Source: Pseudomonas purpurea (GTDB lineage Bacteria; Pseudomonadota; Gammaproteobacteria; Pseudomonadales; Pseudomonadaceae). From it: 64,000 bases of DNA. The position numbers were made by a program, and so were the translations under genes. Positions 45,833 through 54,093 of the stretch are shown here, piece after piece; within the stretch, counting starts at the first letter, position 1, and each line of letters begins with the position of its first letter. The stretch is from NCBI RefSeq assembly GCF_039908635.1, contig NZ_CP150918.1, positions 4,728,001-4,792,000 on the forward strand, read 5' to 3'. Below the pieces are notes generated by a model. The model made no database searches. It saw only the letters and a program-made list of their open reading frames with translations, and was not told where the DNA came from.

Positions 45833-46969
45833 TCAAAGCGACCGCGCAATGATCTCTTTCATGATTTCATTGGTGCCCGCATAGATCCGCTGCACCCGCG
45901 CATCCGCCCAGGCCCGGGCAATCGGGTACTCCCACATGAAGCCGTAACCACCATGCAACTGCACACACTCGTCGAGCACCTTGCATTGCAGGTCGGTGCC
46001 CCAGTACTTGGCCATCGCCGCCGTCGGCACGTCGAGCTTGCCTTGCAGGTGCAGCTCCAGGCAGCGATCGACGAAGACCCGGCCAATCTGGATTTCCGTG
46101 GCCATTTCCGCCAGTTTGAAACGGGTGTTCTGGAAATCCGCAATTGCCTTGCCGAATGCCTTGCGCTCGCGGGTGTAATCCAGGGTCCATCGCAACGCCG
46201 CCTCGGCTGAAGCCAGACCGCCGATGGCGACCGTCAGGCGTTCTTGCGGCAATTCCTGCATCAAGTAAGCGAACCCCATCCCGGCCTGCCCCAGCAGGTT
46301 TTCCTTGGGCACACGCACGTCCTGGAAGAACAGCTCGGAAGTGTCCTGCGCTTTCATTCCGACTTTTTCCAGCCGCTTGCCCTTGGCGAAGCCCGGTGTG
46401 TCCGCCTCCACCAGGAACAGGCTCGTGCCCTTGGCGCCGGCCTTGGGGTCGGTCTTGGCGACGACAATCACCAGGTCCGCCAGAAAGCCGTTGGTGATGA
46501 AGGTTTTCGAACCATTGATCACGTACTCGTCGCCCTCCAGCACCGCAGTGGTTTTTACCCCTTGCAGGTCGGAACCCGCGCCCGGCTCGGTCATCGCAAT
46601 GGCAGTGACCATCTCGCCGGAGACCAGTTTCGGCAAATACTTGTGCTTCAGCGCCTCACTGCCGTAATGCAGGATGTACGGCGCCACGATGTCCGAATGC
46701 AGGGAGAAACCAATGCCGGTCAACCCCAACCGTCCCACCTCTTCGATCACCACCGCGCTGTAGAGAAAGTCCGCGCCCAGGCCGCCGTATTCTTCCGGCA
46801 GGTGGGAGCAGAGCATCCCCGCCTCCCCCGCCTTGCTCCACAGCTTGCGATCAATGTAACCCTGCTTCTCCCACTGCCCATGGAATGGCACAGCCTCTTT
46901 CTCAAGGAAGGTCCGTACGCTGTCGCGAAAGAGCTCGTGGTCGGGGCTGAACAAGGTTCTGGGGATCAT
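45833..46969 (-). CDS. Acyl-CoA dehydrogenase (long-chain / isovaleryl type)
   Basis: This 378-residue FAD enzyme has the three-domain ACAD layout: helical N-terminus, middle beta domain (AIAMTEPGAGSDLQGVKTTA) and C-terminal helical domain. The position that holds the catalytic Glu in short- and medium-chain enzymes reads IYAGTNEI (Ala). Glu is instead retained in LPQERL, which is the catalytic site of long-chain and isovaleryl enzymes. It therefore probably introduces the 2,3-double bond into a long or branched acyl-CoA. The ATG at 46969 begins the ACAD fold; the frame runs open far upstream through another gene and is not coding there. It is divergent from a GlxA-type regulator. Confidence 0.9.
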   Translation of the reverse strand: MIPRTLFSPDHELFRDSVRTFLEKEAVPFHGQWEKQGYIDRKLWSKAGEAGMLCSHLPEEYGGLGADFLYSAVVIEEVGRLGLTGIGFSLHSDIVAPYILHYGSEALKHKYLPKLVSGEMVTAIAMTEPGAGSDLQGVKTTAVLEGDEYVINGSKTFITNGFLADLVIVVAKTDPKAGAKGTSLFLVEADTPGFAKGKRLEKVGMKAQDTSELFFQDVRVPKENLLGQAGMGFAYLMQELPQERLTVAIGGLASAEAALRWTLDYTRERKAFGKAIADFQNTRFKLAEMATEIQIGRVFVDRCLELHLQGKLDVPTAAMAKYWGTDLQCKVLDECVQLHGGYGFMWEYPIARAWADARVQRIYAGTNEIMKEIIARSL

Positions 46970-47113
46970 GCGGGCACCTGTCGTTATTGTTTGCCGGAAA
47001 TGGATCAGTGAGCCTAGCCCCCTCCCTGCAAGAGGGCACTGGACACATCCGACAAAAAATAAGACGATCCAGCCGTCTGGTGACCACTTTCCCCTATAAG
47101 AATAAATTGAACT

Positions 47114-48109
47114 ATGTCTAACCAAGCCTCCACGCCCTTGCGGCGCGTCAGCATCCTGGCTATCGACCGGGTTTTCGCTTCCACCCTCATGCAAGCCAAG
47201 GACTTCTTCCATCTGGCCAGCCTGCGTTACGGCAAACAGCTGGGCCAAGGCCTGACACCGGCGTTCAAAACCCGCCTGGTCAGCCCCGACGGCAAACCGG
47301 TGTGCAGCTTCAGTGATGTGATCATCCCCGTGGATGGCGCACTGGAGGATGCCGATATCATCATCCTTCCGGCCTTCTGGGACGATTTCGACACCCTCTG
47401 CCAACGTTATCCACAAGTGCTGCCCTGGCTTCGCGAACAACACGCCCGCGGCGCTGTGCTTTGCGGCGAAGCCACCGGGGTGTTCTGGCTCGCCGAAGCC
47501 GGCCTGCTCGATGGCAAGGAGGCGACCACCTACTGGCGGTTTTTCAATGCCTTCGAGGAACGCTTCCCCAAGGTCCAGCTCAACCAGGACAAACACCTGA
47601 CCGACGCCGACAACCTGTACTGCGCGGGCGGCACCACCTCGGCATGCGATCTCTACATCTACTTGATCGAACGCTTCTGCGGTGCTCACGTGGCCCAAGC
47701 CGTGGCTCGTGACATTCTGTATGAGGTGCAACGCAGCTATGCCCCGGGCCGCATCGGTTTCGGCGGGCAGAAGCTGCACCAGGACGTAATCATCCTGCAG
47801 ATCCAGCATTGGCTCGAAGAGCATTTCGCCGACAAATTCCGCTTCGAAGACGTCGCCCGCGAACACGGCATGAGCATCCGCAACTTCATGCGCCGCTTCC
47901 AGACCGCCACCGGCGACAAACCGCTGCATTACCTGCAACGACTGCGCATCGAAACGGCCAAAGGCCTGCTGTCCGGCAGCCGCAAGAGCATCAAGACCAT
48001 CAGCTACGAGGTCGGCTACGACGACGCGAGTTTCTTCGCCCGCCTGTTCCGACAGCACACGGAGTTGTCGCCGAACCAGTATCGGCAGCAGTTTCAGCAA
48101 GCCGCCTGA
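47114..48109 (+). CDS. GlxA/FtrA-type AraC transcriptional regulator
   Basis: This 331-residue protein has an N-terminal DJ-1/PfpI-like domain (about residues 12-190; the elbow Cys lies in GAVLCGEATGVFWLAEAGLLDG). The C-terminal AraC double helix-turn-helix is about residues 225-325 (VAREHGMSIRNFMRRFQ; ISYEVGYDDASFFARLFR). Such regulators usually sense small metabolites and activate a neighbouring catabolic gene. The divergent acyl-CoA dehydrogenase, with a 144-base gap, is the obvious candidate target. The ligand is unknown. Confidence 0.88.
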   Translation: MSNQASTPLRRVSILAIDRVFASTLMQAKDFFHLASLRYGKQLGQGLTPAFKTRLVSPDGKPVCSFSDVIIPVDGALEDADIIILPAFWDDFDTLCQRYPQVLPWLREQHARGAVLCGEATGVFWLAEAGLLDGKEATTYWRFFNAFEERFPKVQLNQDKHLTDADNLYCAGGTTSACDLYIYLIERFCGAHVAQAVARDILYEVQRSYAPGRIGFGGQKLHQDVIILQIQHWLEEHFADKFRFEDVAREHGMSIRNFMRRFQTATGDKPLHYLQRLRIETAKGLLSGSRKSIKTISYEVGYDDASFFARLFRQHTELSPNQYRQQFQQAA

Positions 48110-48140
48110 TACAACAGAGATCCAAGGTGGTGCGAGCCTG

Positions 48141-48237
48141 TGTGGCGAGGGAGCTTGCTCCCGCTGGGTCGCGAAGCGGCCCCAAAAAAGCTTTGCGACT
48201 GCTTCGCAGCCGAGCGGGAGCAAGCTCCCTCGCCACA
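48141..48237. repeat. REPIN with perfect 25-bp arms
   Basis: TGTGGCGAGGGAGCTTGCTC followed by CCGCT is mirrored exactly at 48213-48237. The inner parts GGGTCGCGAAGCGGCCCC and GACTGCTTCGCAGCC also pair imperfectly. A further REP-like fragment of the other family (CAAGCCCGCTCCCACAG) abuts at 48239-48254. Intact arms suggest recent spread. Confidence 0.85.
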
Positions 48238-48271
48238 CAAGCCCGCTCCCACAGAGGATCTCCAGCGCATA

Positions 48272-48303
48272 AAAAAGGGCCTGCATCTGCAGGCCCTTTT
48301 TAT
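48272..48303. terminator. Bidirectional terminator between the AraC-type regulator and zapE
   Basis: AAAGGGCCTGC and GCAGGCCCTTT pair around ATCT, with A and T runs outside. It serves both convergent genes. Confidence 0.88.
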
Positions 48304-48332
48304 TTTCCGAAATGCCCTACTTTCTTTAGGCG

Positions 48333-49428
48333 CTAAGGCTTATGCGCCCGCGACAGAAATTCGTGCGACTGCATTTCCAACAAACGACTCAGCGTCCGTT
48401 GGAACTCGAAGTTCAAACGACCGCCGGTGTAGAGGTCTTTCAGCTCGACTTCCGCCGAGATGATCAGCTTGACGTTACGGTCGTAGAACTCATCGACCAT
48501 GTTGATAAACCGTCGGGCGATGTCATCGGTGGTGACGCTCATCTGCTCCACACCGCTGATCAGCACGGCATGGAAGATCTTGCCGAGCTCGATGTAGTCG
48601 TTCTGGCTACGCGGCCCGTCGCACAGCTCGCGGAAGTCGAACCAGGGCCACGTCGTCGCAGGTGCGCAAGGCGCGAATTTCACGATTCTCGATCATCAAC
48701 ACATCGTTTTCGACGGCTTGAGTGCATTCCGGCGTAAGTGCGCGGAAGCTTTTGCGCAGGCTCTCGTGGGACGCTTCGTCGAGCGGGAAATGGAACAGCT
48801 CGGCTTGCTCCAGGTGGCGCAGACGGTAATCGACGCCACTGTCGACGTTGACGATGTCGGTGTTCTGCTTGATCAGCGCGATGGCCGGCAAGAATCGCGC
48901 ACGTTGCAGACCATCCTTGTACAGACCGTCCGGCACGATGTTCGACGTCGCGACCAGGGTCACGCCGTTCTTGAACAGCTCTTCCATCAAGGTGCCGAGG
49001 ATCATCGCATCGGTGATGTCGGACACAAAGAACTCATCGAAACAGATCACCCGCGCTTCGTTGGCGAAACGCCTGGCGATGATGGTCAGCGGGTTCTTTT
49101 CGCCGCCGAGGGTCTTCATCTCTTCGTGCACGCGCTTCATGAAACGGTGGAAGTGGGTGCGGGACTTTTCCTGGAACGGCAGCGCTTCATAGAAGGTGTC
49201 GACCAGATACGTCTTGCCGCGACCTACGCCGCCCCAGAAGTACAGGCCCTTGACCGGCGCCTGGTCTTTCTTGCCAAACAGTTTGCCGAACAGGCCCGGC
49301 TTGCTTTGCGAGGCCGCGACCAGATCGTCGTACAGACGCTGCAAATGACGCACGGCAGTTTCCTGCGCCGCGTCATGGAAGAATTCCGGGCGTTTCAAAT
49401 CAGCTTGATATCGTTCTAGGGGCGTCAT
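48333..49428 (-). pseudogene. zapE: Division-associated AAA ATPase ZapE, frameshifted
   Basis: An intact gene would encode 364 residues (AFG1/ZapE family). The N-terminal part has TPLERYQADL, Walker A GGVGRGKTYLVD, Walker B VICFDEFFVSDI and sensor ATSNIVPDGLY. After VLMIENREIRALRTCDDVA the frame breaks; one extra base (plus-strand GGG at 48645-48647) shifts it. Deleting one base restores WFDFRELCDGPRSQNDYIE and the rest to HEFLSRAHKP. As read, translation ends at 48607, losing about 90 residues. ZapE supports Z-ring function under stress and is not usually essential. The remaining codons are intact, so a recent mutation or sequence error is likely. Confidence 0.88.
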
Positions 49429-49447
49429 AATTCGTTAGCAAGGCAAC

Positions 49448-49478
49448 AAAAACGGGCCGCCACTGTAGCGACGGCCCC
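49448..49478 (-). terminator. Intrinsic terminator after trpS
   Basis: On the minus strand GGGGCCGTCGC pairs with GCGGCCC-type sequence around a short loop and is followed by TTTTT. It lies 41 bases after the trpS stop. Confidence 0.65.
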
Positions 49479-49518
49479 GGGGAATGGCAATCAGCCCTTG
49501 GTCGGGCCGAGCCGCTGA

Positions 49519-50874
49519 TTATTCCTGAACAGGCGTCAGAGCAACCCGCAAGGCGTCGATGGCGACATCCCGCTCGGCACTGTCCGCAAAAGCCGGACTG
49601 TCGGCGACACACTCGCCCTCCAGCCAGACGCTGAAGCTCAGGTCTTCGCTGCGCACGTCCAGCGGCTGACCGGACTGCAGTTGCTTGGTCACCACGCCTG
49701 CGGTTTTGCCATCCGCGAAGTGACGCGACAGCACAAGCTGCTCGCCATCGGCCGCCAGCAGACGGAAGCGGAAGCTGCCGTCGTCTTCACGGAAGCTGAC
49801 AAAACGCGCAGCTTTCGCGGCTTTCTTCTTGGTAGTGGCCGCCACTTGCGTCTGGTTGACGAACGAACGCAGGCCGACCGCCTCACGCAATTCGTTGAGG
49901 AACGGCGTCGCCACGGAACGGGCCTTTTTGGCGCCAATTTGCAGGATGTCTTCCAGGTCTGCCGGGCGCTCAATCAGCTTGTAATAGCGATCACGGGACT
50001 CGCCCAGCTCGTTGTCCAGCAACTGGAACAGGCGATTCTTCGCTTCGCCCCAACCCAGGCCCTGCAACAGCTCACTGCGGAACTCGTCAGCCTGCGCCGG
50101 GGTGGCGAAAGCCTGGAACAGGGTGAACAGGTGCGAGTTGTCAGGGTCCTTGGCTTCGCCCGGCGCGCGGGAGTCGGTGACAATCCGCGAAATCGCATCC
50201 TTCATTTCTTTGGCGCTGGAGAACAACGGAATGGTGTTGTCGTAGCTTTTCGACATCTTCCGGCCATCAAGGCCCGGCAGCGTGGCGACGCTTTCTTCGA
50301 TCAGCGCCTCCGGCATGGTGAAGAATTCCTTGCCCTGGCCAAACAGGTGGTTGAAGCGCTGGCCGATGTCGCGAGCCATTTCCACGTGCTGGATCTGATC
50401 GCGACCGACCGGCACCTTGTGGGCGTTGAACATCAGGATGTCTGCGGCCATCAGCACCGGATAGCTGTACAACCCCATGGTGATGCCGGCATCCGGGTCT
50501 TCGCCGGTCTCGACGTTCTTGTCCACCGACGCCTTGTAGGCGTGCGCACGGTTGAGCAGGCCCTTGGCGGCGACGCAGGTCAGCAGCCAGGTCAGCTCCG
50601 GGATTTCCGGGATGTCGGACTGGCGATAAAACGTTACCCGATCCACATCCAGACCACCGGCCAGCCAGGTCGCGGCGATTTCCAGACGCGAGCGCTGGAT
50701 GCGCAGCGGGTCATCGCATTTGATCAGGGCGTGGTAGTCGGCCAGGAAGTAGAACGAATCGGCATTGCTGTCGCGGCTGGCGAGGATCGCCGGGCGGATG
50801 GCGCCGGCGTAGTTGCCCAGGTGCGGCGTGCCGGTGGTGGTGATGCCGGTGAGGATGCGCGTACGAGTAGTCAT
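49519..50874 (-). CDS. trpS: Tryptophanyl-tRNA synthetase
   Basis: This 451-residue class I synthetase has TGTPHLGNYAGAI (the HIGH-like signature region) and GRKMSKSYDN (KMSKS loop). The catalytic core and anticodon domain end near residue 335. A C-terminal extension of about 110 residues follows, beginning after FLNELREAVGLRSFV and rich in Lys at first (TKKKAAKAARFV). As I recall, P. aeruginosa TrpS (about 448 residues) shares this extension, so it is not a fusion artefact. The ATG at 50874 is chosen over an upstream in-frame start at 50898. Confidence 0.95.
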   Translation of the reverse strand: MTTRTRILTGITTTGTPHLGNYAGAIRPAILASRDSNADSFYFLADYHALIKCDDPLRIQRSRLEIAATWLAGGLDVDRVTFYRQSDIPEIPELTWLLTCVAAKGLLNRAHAYKASVDKNVETGEDPDAGITMGLYSYPVLMAADILMFNAHKVPVGRDQIQHVEMARDIGQRFNHLFGQGKEFFTMPEALIEESVATLPGLDGRKMSKSYDNTIPLFSSAKEMKDAISRIVTDSRAPGEAKDPDNSHLFTLFQAFATPAQADEFRSELLQGLGWGEAKNRLFQLLDNELGESRDRYYKLIERPADLEDILQIGAKKARSVATPFLNELREAVGLRSFVNQTQVAATTKKKAAKAARFVSFREDDGSFRFRLLAADGEQLVLSRHFADGKTAGVVTKQLQSGQPLDVRSEDLSFSVWLEGECVADSPAFADSAERDVAIDALRVALTPVQE

Positions 50875-50898
50875 GGGTAATCGCTTATCAGACTGCAA

Positions 50899-51528
50899 TC
50901 AATTCGAAAGGCGCGGCAGGATCAGATCCTTGAGATCTGTCAGCTTGCCGTGAAAAAAGTGTCCGCATTCTGCCACTTTCAGCAGCTCATGGGGGCGATC
51001 CAGGGCGTCAGACCAGTCGTAAACCAGCTGCGGGTCGATGACTTCGTCGGTTTCTGGCTGAATCACAGTCAGCGGGCAGTGCTGTGGCAACTGATCCTGA
51101 TCGCCCAGGCGCATCACTGCGGGAGCAACCATGAACAGCTGCGCCAGGCGTTCGCCGCTGGCCTCCAGACGCCCACCCAGGCTGGCCGCGACAAAACCAC
51201 CAAAGGAGAAACCGAACAGGGTCATCGGCAGCTCAGGGTGCCTGGCGCGAAACCACTCGGCCGCCGCGCGTGCATCGTCGACTTCGCCAGTGCCCATGTC
51301 ATGGGAACCCGCGCTGGCACCCACGCCACGGTAATTGAAACGCAATGTGATCAAACCGGCGTCGCGAGCGGTGCGCTGCAAAGTCGAAACGACTTTATTG
51401 AGCATGGTGCCGCCCTGCACCGGGTTGGGGTGGCAAATCAGCGCCAGGCCGCGTGGTTCGGGGGAATCCAGGTACAAGGCTTCCAGTTGACCCACCGGGC
51501 CATCAATCAATACAGGGGTTTCACGCAT
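50899..51528 (-). CDS. Alpha/beta-hydrolase family protein
   Basis: This 209-residue hydrolase has the oxyanion-region HPNPVQGG, the nucleophile elbow GFSFGG, an acid in ETDEVID and the catalytic His in CGHFFHGKL. The family resembles short dienelactone-hydrolase-like carboxylesterases of unknown substrate. The ATG at 51528 is preferred to a TTG two codons upstream. It runs upstream of trpS with a 24-base gap, so the two may be co-transcribed. Confidence 0.85.
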   Translation of the reverse strand: MRETPVLIDGPVGQLEALYLDSPEPRGLALICHPNPVQGGTMLNKVVSTLQRTARDAGLITLRFNYRGVGASAGSHDMGTGEVDDARAAAEWFRARHPELPMTLFGFSFGGFVAASLGGRLEASGERLAQLFMVAPAVMRLGDQDQLPQHCPLTVIQPETDEVIDPQLVYDWSDALDRPHELLKVAECGHFFHGKLTDLKDLILPRLSN

Positions 51529-51674
51529 AAGCAAGGAAGGAACTCCGTGACCTCTCGAGGGGTCGACTCGTCTAGCTAAAAGTCTGTGCCTGGCATGATT
51601 GCGATCTCATCGCGGTATACAGCGCAGGTCCGAGCCGTTAACGTAAAGCAAAGCCGTTTATAGAGGAAGGACTC

Positions 51675-52112
51675 GTGGAACACTCGCTCTTAGTTTGGTT
51701 GTTGCCGACTCTTGCCCTGGTTGCCGGTGTCGCCATTGGATTCCTGGTTGCTCGACTGCTGCCCAACGCTGCGCCTAACCGCACGCAACGTCAGCTGGAC
51801 GACATTCAGGAACGTTTTGACAGCTATCAGAATGAAGTGGTTACCCACTTCAACAGCACCGCAATGCTGGTGAAGAAACTCACTCAGAGCTATCAGGAAG
51901 TGCAAGACCACCTCGCCGAAGGTGCCAACCGCCTGGCCCTGGACGAACAGACTCGCCAACGCCTGCTGGCAGCCCTGCACGCCGATGCCGTGCAAACAAC
52001 CCCGCGCGAACGCCTGACCCCGCCGCGCAATCAGGAGCCACCACGCGACTACGCACCGAAAGCGCCAAACGCTCCGGGCATGCTCGACGAACATTACGGC
52101 CTGAAGAAGTAA
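51675..52112 (+). CDS. zapG: YhcB/ZapG family (DUF1043) membrane protein
   Basis: This 145-residue protein has one N-terminal TM helix (about 6-27, LLPTLALVAGVAIGFLVARLL) then a cytoplasmic coiled coil (about 38-95, RQLDDIQERFDSYQNEVVTHF) and a proline-rich tail. E. coli YhcB/ZapG interacts with divisome and elongasome proteins. The start is GTG at 51675 with AGGAAGG just upstream. It diverges from the hydrolase gene and is followed by a terminator. Confidence 0.88.
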   Translation: MEHSLLVWLLPTLALVAGVAIGFLVARLLPNAAPNRTQRQLDDIQERFDSYQNEVVTHFNSTAMLVKKLTQSYQEVQDHLAEGANRLALDEQTRQRLLAALHADAVQTTPRERLTPPRNQEPPRDYAPKAPNAPGMLDEHYGLKK

Positions 52113-52131
52113 TCAGGTTTCGCTCGACCTG

Positions 52132-52168
52132 AAAAGCCCTCGGACAGGTGATGTCCGAGGGCTTTTTT
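52132..52168 (+). terminator. Intrinsic terminator after zapG
   Basis: AAAAGCCCTCGGAC pairs with GTCCGAGGGCTTTT around a short loop and is followed by T residues. Confidence 0.9.
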
Positions 52169-52195
52169 GTTTCTGAGGGGGTTGATCGCCTATGC

Positions 52196-52301
52196 GGGCC
52201 TCATCGCGAGCAAGCTCGCTCCCACACTGGACCGCGTAGGGCACAGATTTTGTGCCCACTGAAGATCAAATGTGGGAGCGAGCTTGCTCGCGATGAGGCC
52301 C
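52196..52301. repeat. REPIN with perfect 31-bp arms
   Basis: The arm 52196-52226 (GGGCCTCATCGCGAGCAAGC and onward to TCCCACA) is the exact reverse complement of 52271-52301; the 44-base centre includes GTGCCC/GGGCAC inner pairing. This is the best-preserved element in the window and the reference copy for the REP halves at 2465, 16107 and 45714. Confidence 0.9.
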
Positions 52302-52312
52302 TAACAGGAAAC

Positions 52313-52355
52313 AAAAAAAGCCCACCCGATCTGCTGAGAATCGGGCGGGCTTTTT
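52313..52355. terminator. Terminator at the 3' end of the OmpA-like gene
   Basis: AAAAAGCCC-ACCCGAT and ATCGGGCGGGCTTTTT pair around a ten-base loop, with A and T runs on both sides. It lies 25 bases after the stop of the minus-strand gene. Confidence 0.8.
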
Positions 52356-52379
52356 ACACCTGGGGTTCAGTCAGGCTTG

Positions 52380-53099
52380 TTACTGGTACTGCTGACCTTG
52401 TGGCTGGCCATACTGCTGACCGGGAATCGCCTTGAGGTTGACCTCTACACGACGGTTTTGCGCACGGCCATTGACGTCACCGTTGCTGGCAACCGGGTTA
52501 TCCGGGCCGGCACCACGTGCCGACAGGTTGGCACCGCTGACACCCTGGGAGGTCAGGTAAGTCGCCACGCTCTGGGCCCGACGCTGGGACAGGTCCATGT
52601 TGTGCTGACGGCTGCCGGTGCTGTCGGTGTAGCCGACGATTTCAATCTGGTTCTGATTGAACTCTTTCAGCGACCCGGCCAGGTTGTTCAACGGCTGGTA
52701 GAAGCTTGGAGCGATGTTCGCCGAATCGGTAGCGAATGTGATGTTGCCCGGCATGATCAACTTGATCTGATCACCCTGGCGCTGCACTTCTACCCCGGTG
52801 TTGGCCATGCTGGCGCGCAGTTTCTTTTCCTGCTGGTCAGCGTAGTAGCCATAACCGGCAGCAGAAGCACCGACGACTGCCGCGCCAATCAGCGCGCCCT
52901 TGCCACGATTGTCGTGGCTGATGGCTGCGCCGGCCAACGCACCGGCCAGCGCACCCAGGCCACCGTATTTAGCGGTTTTGCTCATGCCCTGAGAGCCGCC
53001 GTCGGCCTGCCCCTGGTTGTCATACGGGTTAGGTGAAGCGCAGCCGGACAGCAATGCCACGGCAGTAGCGACAATAATCAAACGACGCGAGGTCAACAT
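52380..53099 (-). CDS. OmpA-family outer-membrane lipoprotein (YiaD-like)
   Basis: This 239-residue lipoprotein has lipobox LLSGC with Cys20 and a glycine-zipper region (about 45-90, GGLGALAGALAGAAISHD and GAAVVGASAAGYGYYAD). The C-terminal OmpA domain (about 120-225) contains QIEIVGYTDSTGSRQHNMDLS, whose Asp and Arg residues in the family bind diaminopimelate in peptidoglycan. The C-terminal tail is Gln/Gly/Tyr-rich. A role in anchoring the outer membrane to the wall is likely. Confidence 0.9.
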   Translation of the reverse strand: MLTSRRLIIVATAVALLSGCASPNPYDNQGQADGGSQGMSKTAKYGGLGALAGALAGAAISHDNRGKGALIGAAVVGASAAGYGYYADQQEKKLRASMANTGVEVQRQGDQIKLIMPGNITFATDSANIAPSFYQPLNNLAGSLKEFNQNQIEIVGYTDSTGSRQHNMDLSQRRAQSVATYLTSQGVSGANLSARGAGPDNPVASNGDVNGRAQNRRVEVNLKAIPGQQYGQPQGQQYQ

Positions 53100-53213
53100 G
53101 GAAAGCTCCTACTTTTGCATTCTGTGGTGCAACGGACGTTGGCAATAGACCTTTGCGGGCGTTGGATCACCATGAGCGGCAAAAATTCCATGAGCTTCAC
53201 TCACACCTGGAAA

Positions 53214-53858
53214 TCAGGCCCGCACAAAAGGGTTCTCGCGCATTTCATCGCCCAGACGGGTGTCGGGACCATGCCCGGTGACCACCGTTGCCTCCTCGTC
53301 CAGGGTATACAGGCGTTGCTTGATCGAACGCACGAGGGTGGCCTGATCGCCACCCCACAAGTCCGTCCGCCCTACCCCACGACGAAACAACGTATCACCA
53401 GCAATCAGCAGCTTAGCCTCTGAAAACCAAAAGCTCATGGAACCAGGCGTATGACCTGGCGTGTGCAACGCCACGCCACATCCGCAGGCCAGCGCCTCAT
53501 CATCCACCAGCCAGTGATCCGGCGGCGGCACCGGGGTGTAGGGCACCCCGAACATCTGGCACTGCATCTCAAGGCTGTCCCAAAGGAACTGATCTTCTTT
53601 ATGCAGATGCAAGGTGGCGCCGGTTTTTTCCTTTAACTGCCCGGAAGCGAGGAAGTGATCAAGGTGGGCGTGGGTATGAATTATGCTTACAACGTGCAAA
53701 TCCAACGCGCGGAGCCGATCAAGGATCAACTCGTGATTACCTCCAGGATCGACGACAATCGCCTTCCTGGTAATCGAATCGCCGATAATTGTGCAATTAC
53801 ACTGCAACGGGCCTACCGGAAAAGACTCTCGGACTATTGCAGTTTTTGGCATGATCAT
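53214..53858 (-). CDS. Metallo-beta-lactamase-fold hydrolase (glyoxalase II-like, YcbL type)
   Basis: This 214-residue protein has the metal motif THAHLDHF (HxHxDH), HTPGHTPGSMSF, AGDTLFRRGVGRTDL and the final TGHGPDT. These are the full set for a binuclear metal hydrolase of the hydroxyacylglutathione-hydrolase group. It lacks the longer C-terminal glutathione-binding domain of classical glyoxalase II, so the substrate is uncertain. The ATG at 53858 has AGGAG six bases upstream; an in-frame ATG two codons later is less well placed. Confidence 0.88.
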   Translation of the reverse strand: MIMPKTAIVRESFPVGPLQCNCTIIGDSITRKAIVVDPGGNHELILDRLRALDLHVVSIIHTHAHLDHFLASGQLKEKTGATLHLHKEDQFLWDSLEMQCQMFGVPYTPVPPPDHWLVDDEALACGCGVALHTPGHTPGSMSFWFSEAKLLIAGDTLFRRGVGRTDLWGGDQATLVRSIKQRLYTLDEEATVVTGHGPDTRLGDEMRENPFVRA

Positions 53859-54093
53859 AGGGACTCCTGTAAGATTCATGGCAGATTTTTGGCACAATGC
53901 CACTATCCATGCTGGTCGTGCGAACGTCCCCTCCCTTTGATGATCACAAATTAACGACTCCAGCCCCCTGGCAAACCTCGACTAGAAGGTAGCCGGAAAC
54001 ACTTAATCATTCACCCGCAGGAAGCATCAGAATACAAATGTTAAGTACTAAACGTGAGCCGCTCGATAAGCTTAACCTGACAATGGATTTTTC

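Noticed and set aside
45833..46969. Acyl-CoA dehydrogenase considered catalytically dead because IYAGTNEI lacks Glu
   Set aside because: The long-chain and isovaleryl classes keep the catalytic Glu at the LPQERL position, which is present.
45833..48286. 817-codon minus-strand frame extending the acyl-CoA dehydrogenase far upstream
   Set aside because: The upstream part is antisense to the AraC-type regulator and non-domain sequence; the ATG at 46969 gives a normal 378-residue enzyme.
50874..50898. Longer trpS with upstream start
   Set aside because: The eight extra residues MQSDKRLP are not part of the synthetase fold, and the ATG at 50874 begins the conserved core.
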